Shown here: positions 61,628 to 64,000 of the stretch, in pieces
How positions within the stretch are numbered: the stretch's first letter is position 1
Layout: each line of letters begins with the position of its first letter
DNA from: Peptococcaceae bacterium UBA5752
Lineage (GTDB): Bacteria > Bacillota > Dehalobacteriia > UBA4068
Direction of reading: 5' to 3'
DNA: 64,000 bases
NCBI GenBank assembly: GCA_002419055.1
Contig: DIFI01000021.1
Location: 1 to 64,000, forward strand
Notes under the pieces: model-generated
What the model was told of the DNA's origin: nothing
Database searches by the model: none
The model's input: the letters and a program-made list of their open reading frames with translations, nothing else
Translations under genes and position numbers: made by a program

Positions 61628-62719
61628 ATGGAATCAAAAACTCCATTGTACGAATGTCACCTACGCGCCGGCGGTAAAATGGTGGCCTTTGCCGGTTATT
61701 TGTTGCCTGTGCAATATGCGGGAGGCGGAGTAATTGCCGAGCATAATGCTGTTCGCAAAGCAGCCGGACTATTTGATGTTTCCCATATGGGGGAATTCAT
61801 TTTAAGCGGCAAAGACGGATTGGTCAATCTGCAATTGTTATTGACCAATGATTACAGCAATTTGGCGGATGGGTTTGTGCGGTACAGCCCAATGTGTTAT
61901 GAAAACGGCGGCGTGGTTGACGACCTGCTGGTATATAAATTAAAAGATAATCAATATCTGATAGTTGTTAACGCTTCTAACAGAGCTAAGGATTATCAAT
62001 GGATCAAAGACCATTTAAGCGGCGATGCCAAACTGAATGATGTTTCCGATCAGATAGCACAATTGGCCCTACAAGGGCCTATGTCTATTAGTATTATGCA
62101 AAAGTTGGTAGCTGCTGCAGATATTCCTCAAACAAATTATTCATTTAAGCCTAAGGTTAAGGTCGGTAATATAGAATGTTTGCTTTCCCGTACCGGCTAT
62201 ACCGGCGAGGACGGCTTTGAATTATATTGTTCTGCCGCCGATGCGCCTTTTTTATGGGATATGTTATTGCAGGCAGGGGAGCAATTTGGTCTGCGTCCAT
62301 GTGGTCTGGGTGCGCGTGATACACTGCGCCTGGAAGCGGCAATGCCACTGTATGGACATGAGATCGATGCCGATATCTCACCGCTGGAGGCCGGCCTTGG
62401 CTATTTTGTCAATCTTGACAAAGCAGATTTTATTGGCAAGCAGGCGCTGATAGAAGCAAATCCACCGCCGCGCTGTCGGGTCGGGCTGAAAATGATTGAC
62501 AAAGGGATAGCCCGCGAAGGCTGTTTTGTTTATGCCCAAGACCGAACAATCGGTCATATCTGTTCCGGCACCATGTTTCCTTATTTAGGTTATGCGGGCG
62601 CAACCGCGCTGGTAGATAGAGCATATAAGCCAATCGGCAGTCTGGTTATTGTTGATGTGCGGGGGCGCAAATTGCAGGCGGAAGTTATAAAAACGCCCTT
62701 TTATAAACGGCAAAAATAA
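61628..62719 (+). CDS. gcvT: Glycine cleavage system T protein (aminomethyltransferase)
   Basis: A 363-residue GcvT. Landmarks are AGGKMVAFAGYLLPVQY, AGLFDVSHMGEF, LVVNASNRAKD-like LIVVNASN, RTGYTGEDGFELY and GARDTLRLEAAMPLYGHE. It transfers the methylene group from the lipoyl H protein to tetrahydrofolate and releases ammonia. GAGGAGG lies upstream of the ATG. First gene of gcvT-gcvH-gcvPA. Confidence 0.96.
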   Translation: MESKTPLYECHLRAGGKMVAFAGYLLPVQYAGGGVIAEHNAVRKAAGLFDVSHMGEFILSGKDGLVNLQLLLTNDYSNLADGFVRYSPMCYENGGVVDDLLVYKLKDNQYLIVVNASNRAKDYQWIKDHLSGDAKLNDVSDQIAQLALQGPMSISIMQKLVAAADIPQTNYSFKPKVKVGNIECLLSRTGYTGEDGFELYCSAADAPFLWDMLLQAGEQFGLRPCGLGARDTLRLEAAMPLYGHEIDADISPLEAGLGYFVNLDKADFIGKQALIEANPPPRCRVGLKMIDKGIAREGCFVYAQDRTIGHICSGTMFPYLGYAGATALVDRAYKPIGSLVIVDVRGRKLQAEVIKTPFYKRQK

Positions 62720-62748
62720 AATTTTTATAGATTTAAGGAGGAATCACA

Positions 62749-63129
62749 ATGAGTAAAATTAAAGAAGGCATATTTTATACCGATAGCCATGAATGGGTAG
62801 AGTATATCGATGATATTGCCGTAATTGGGCTAAGCGATTATGCCCAGGAAGAATTAGGCGATGTTGTATTTGTCAATCTTCCTGAAATCGGCGATAAGAT
62901 TAGCGCCGGGGAAGCTTTTTGTGACGTGGAAAGTGTTAAAGCAGTATCCGACATAATTGCTCCGATCTCCGGCGAAGTAACTGAAATCAATGATGAACTT
63001 GCCGATAATCCGGAAATGCTTAATAGCGATTGTTATAGCGCTTGGATATGCCGCGTTGGCAAAATCACCGGCGAGGGAAAGCTGATGGATGCCAAAGTAT
63101 ATGGAAAGTTTTTGGTGGAGCAGGAATAA
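62749..63129 (+). CDS. gcvH: Glycine cleavage system H protein
   Basis: A 126-residue lipoyl carrier protein. The lipoylated lysine is in DVESVKAVSD near residue 63; other landmarks are DSHEWVEYIDDIAVIGLSDYA and LGDVVFVNLPEIG. It shuttles the aminomethyl group between P and T proteins. AGGAGG lies upstream of the ATG, and the stop overlaps the gcvPA start (TAATG). Confidence 0.97.
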   Translation: MSKIKEGIFYTDSHEWVEYIDDIAVIGLSDYAQEELGDVVFVNLPEIGDKISAGEAFCDVESVKAVSDIIAPISGEVTEINDELADNPEMLNSDCYSAWICRVGKITGEGKLMDAKVYGKFLVEQE

Positions 63130-64000
63130 TGGGAAACTATATCGCCACTACCGCTTCCGAACAAGAGGATATGCTTGCCAAAATAGGCGTATCTTCTATT
63201 GACGAGCTCTATGGCATGGTACCGCAGCAATTACTGGTAGACAAATTAGCTTTGCCGGAGGGCTTAAGTGAAATAGAAGTACGGGCAGCTATGGAGGATC
63301 TGGCAGCAAAAAATACGGTATTTAATATTATTTTTCGCGGCGCGGGCGCATACGATCATTATATTCCGGCGATAGTCAAGCAGATTGCCGCCAAAGAAGA
63401 ATTTGTCACTGCCTATACGCCATATCAGGCCGAGATCAGCCAAGGTATCTTACAGGCGATATTTGAATATCAAACAATGATTTGCGAATTAACCGGCATG
63501 GATGTTGCCAATGCCTCCGCTTATGACGGCGCTTCGGCGGCGGCGGAAGCAGCTACGATGTGCCGTGATAAAAAACACAACCGCGTTTGTATTGCGGCTA
63601 CTTGTCATCCCGATACGATAGAAACAGTCAAAACATATTGTTTTGCCGCTGATTGCGAGTTTTTGATTATTGACGCAGTTGACGGTCTGACCGATGCAGC
63701 GGCATTAGAGACGATTGCTGAAGATACAGCTTGTTTGATCGTCCAGCAGCCTAATTTTTACGGATTAATAGAAGATGCGGCGGCATTGGCCGATAAAATT
63801 CATCAAAAAGGCGGCAAATTAGTATTAAGCTGCAATCCAATTGCTCTGGGTTTATTATCTTCACCGGCGGAAGTCGGTGCCGATATTGCAGTTGGCGAAG
63901 GCCAGCCGCTGGGTTTACCTTTGTCATTCGGCGGGCCGTATTTGGGATATATGGCTTGTAAAAACTCTCTAATGCGCTCTTTGCCGGGACGGATAGTCGG
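63129..64000 (+). CDS. gcvPA: Glycine dehydrogenase (decarboxylating) subunit 1 (partial)
   Basis: The first 290 codons of the N-terminal subunit of the split P protein. It starts MGNYIATTASEQEDMLAKIG and includes FRGAGAYDHYIPAIV, FVTAYTPYQAEISQGILQ and NASAYDGASAAAEAATM. P protein uses pyridoxal phosphate to decarboxylate glycine; in this split form the cofactor lysine lies on subunit 2 (gcvPB), expected just beyond the window. The start overlaps the gcvH stop. Confidence 0.95.
   Translation, partial: MGNYIATTASEQEDMLAKIGVSSIDELYGMVPQQLLVDKLALPEGLSEIEVRAAMEDLAAKNTVFNIIFRGAGAYDHYIPAIVKQIAAKEEFVTAYTPYQAEISQGILQAIFEYQTMICELTGMDVANASAYDGASAAAEAATMCRDKKHNRVCIAATCHPDTIETVKTYCFAADCEFLIIDAVDGLTDAAALETIAEDTACLIVQQPNFYGLIEDAAALADKIHQKGGKLVLSCNPIALGLLSSPAEVGADIAVGEGQPLGLPLSFGGPYLGYMACKNSLMRSLPGRIV

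Overview
The window looks like chromosome of an anaerobic Bacillota (Firmicute) of moderate GC. Supporting this are the rimP-nusA-rnpM-ylxQ-infB-rbfA-nrnA-truB/ribF-rpsO-pnp order, split glycine decarboxylase (gcvPA), S-layer-homology (SLH) proteins, and several molybdenum hydroxylases with ferredoxin-type partners. ExbB-like and SLH proteins side by side would suit a diderm Firmicute (Negativicutes-like) or a clostridial relative; the sequence alone does not settle this.

Region 1 (1-20.2 kb) is a molybdenum-hydroxylase island. It opens with the end of a [2Fe-2S] subunit and a xanthine-dehydrogenase-type large subunit interrupted by one in-frame TGA. An M20 amidohydrolase and a UbiX flavin prenyltransferase follow. 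On the minus strand lie a MocA-like NTP transferase fused to an HD domain, a histidine phosphatase, a C_GCAxxG_C_C protein and a LysR regulator. Divergent from LysR is a fused aldehyde-oxidoreductase (Mop) gene with a structured leader. Behind it come a flavin/iron-sulfur redox partner, a small zinc-ribbon protein, a second C_GCAxxG_C_C protein, a radical SAM protein, a methyltransferase, an AMP-forming CoA-ligase-like protein, a NifX-like protein and a CobW-type GTPase. As recalled, this matches the neighbourhood around DVU1551-DVU1559 of Desulfovibrio vulgaris. An LpdD-like prenyl-flavin chaperone lies just downstream, but no UbiD decarboxylase is in the window.

Region 2 (20.3-25.3 kb) holds a small membrane protein, an orphan amino-acid-type binding lipoprotein, and a three-gene set (esterase, CoA-dependent acyltransferase-like protein, zinc-ribbon membrane protein) followed by a 44-residue Lys-rich ORF.

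Region 3 (25.4-44.9 kb) is a 19-kb one-direction locus of exported proteins, led by a good promoter and a structured leader. It encodes a lipoprotein and other exported proteins with a recurring domain (RYYYP signature), an ExbB/TolQ-like channel plus a DUF2149-like partner, Ig-like (BIG2) and SLH proteins, a dockerin-bearing phosphatase, a cohesin-like/dockerin protein, a 2630-residue protein with both cohesin-like domains and a dockerin, and a cohesin-like protein with three SLH repeats. Together they could form a surface-anchored cohesin-dockerin assembly with no recognisable glycoside hydrolase. This is the most novel-looking system in the window. A related SLH protein sits apart at 48.0-49.4 kb.

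Region 4 (45.1-49.4 kb) carries a Cu/Zn superoxide dismutase-like protein, a class 3 lipase, tRNA-Val(GAC), a DUF2007-like protein and glutamate formiminotransferase. Region 5 (49.4-60.7 kb) is the translation/RNA operon, where TruB and RibF are fused into one ORF. Region 6 (60.7-64 kb) has a flavodoxin-fold reductase and the glycine cleavage operon gcvT-gcvH-gcvPA, which runs off the window and is preceded by an attenuator-like leader.
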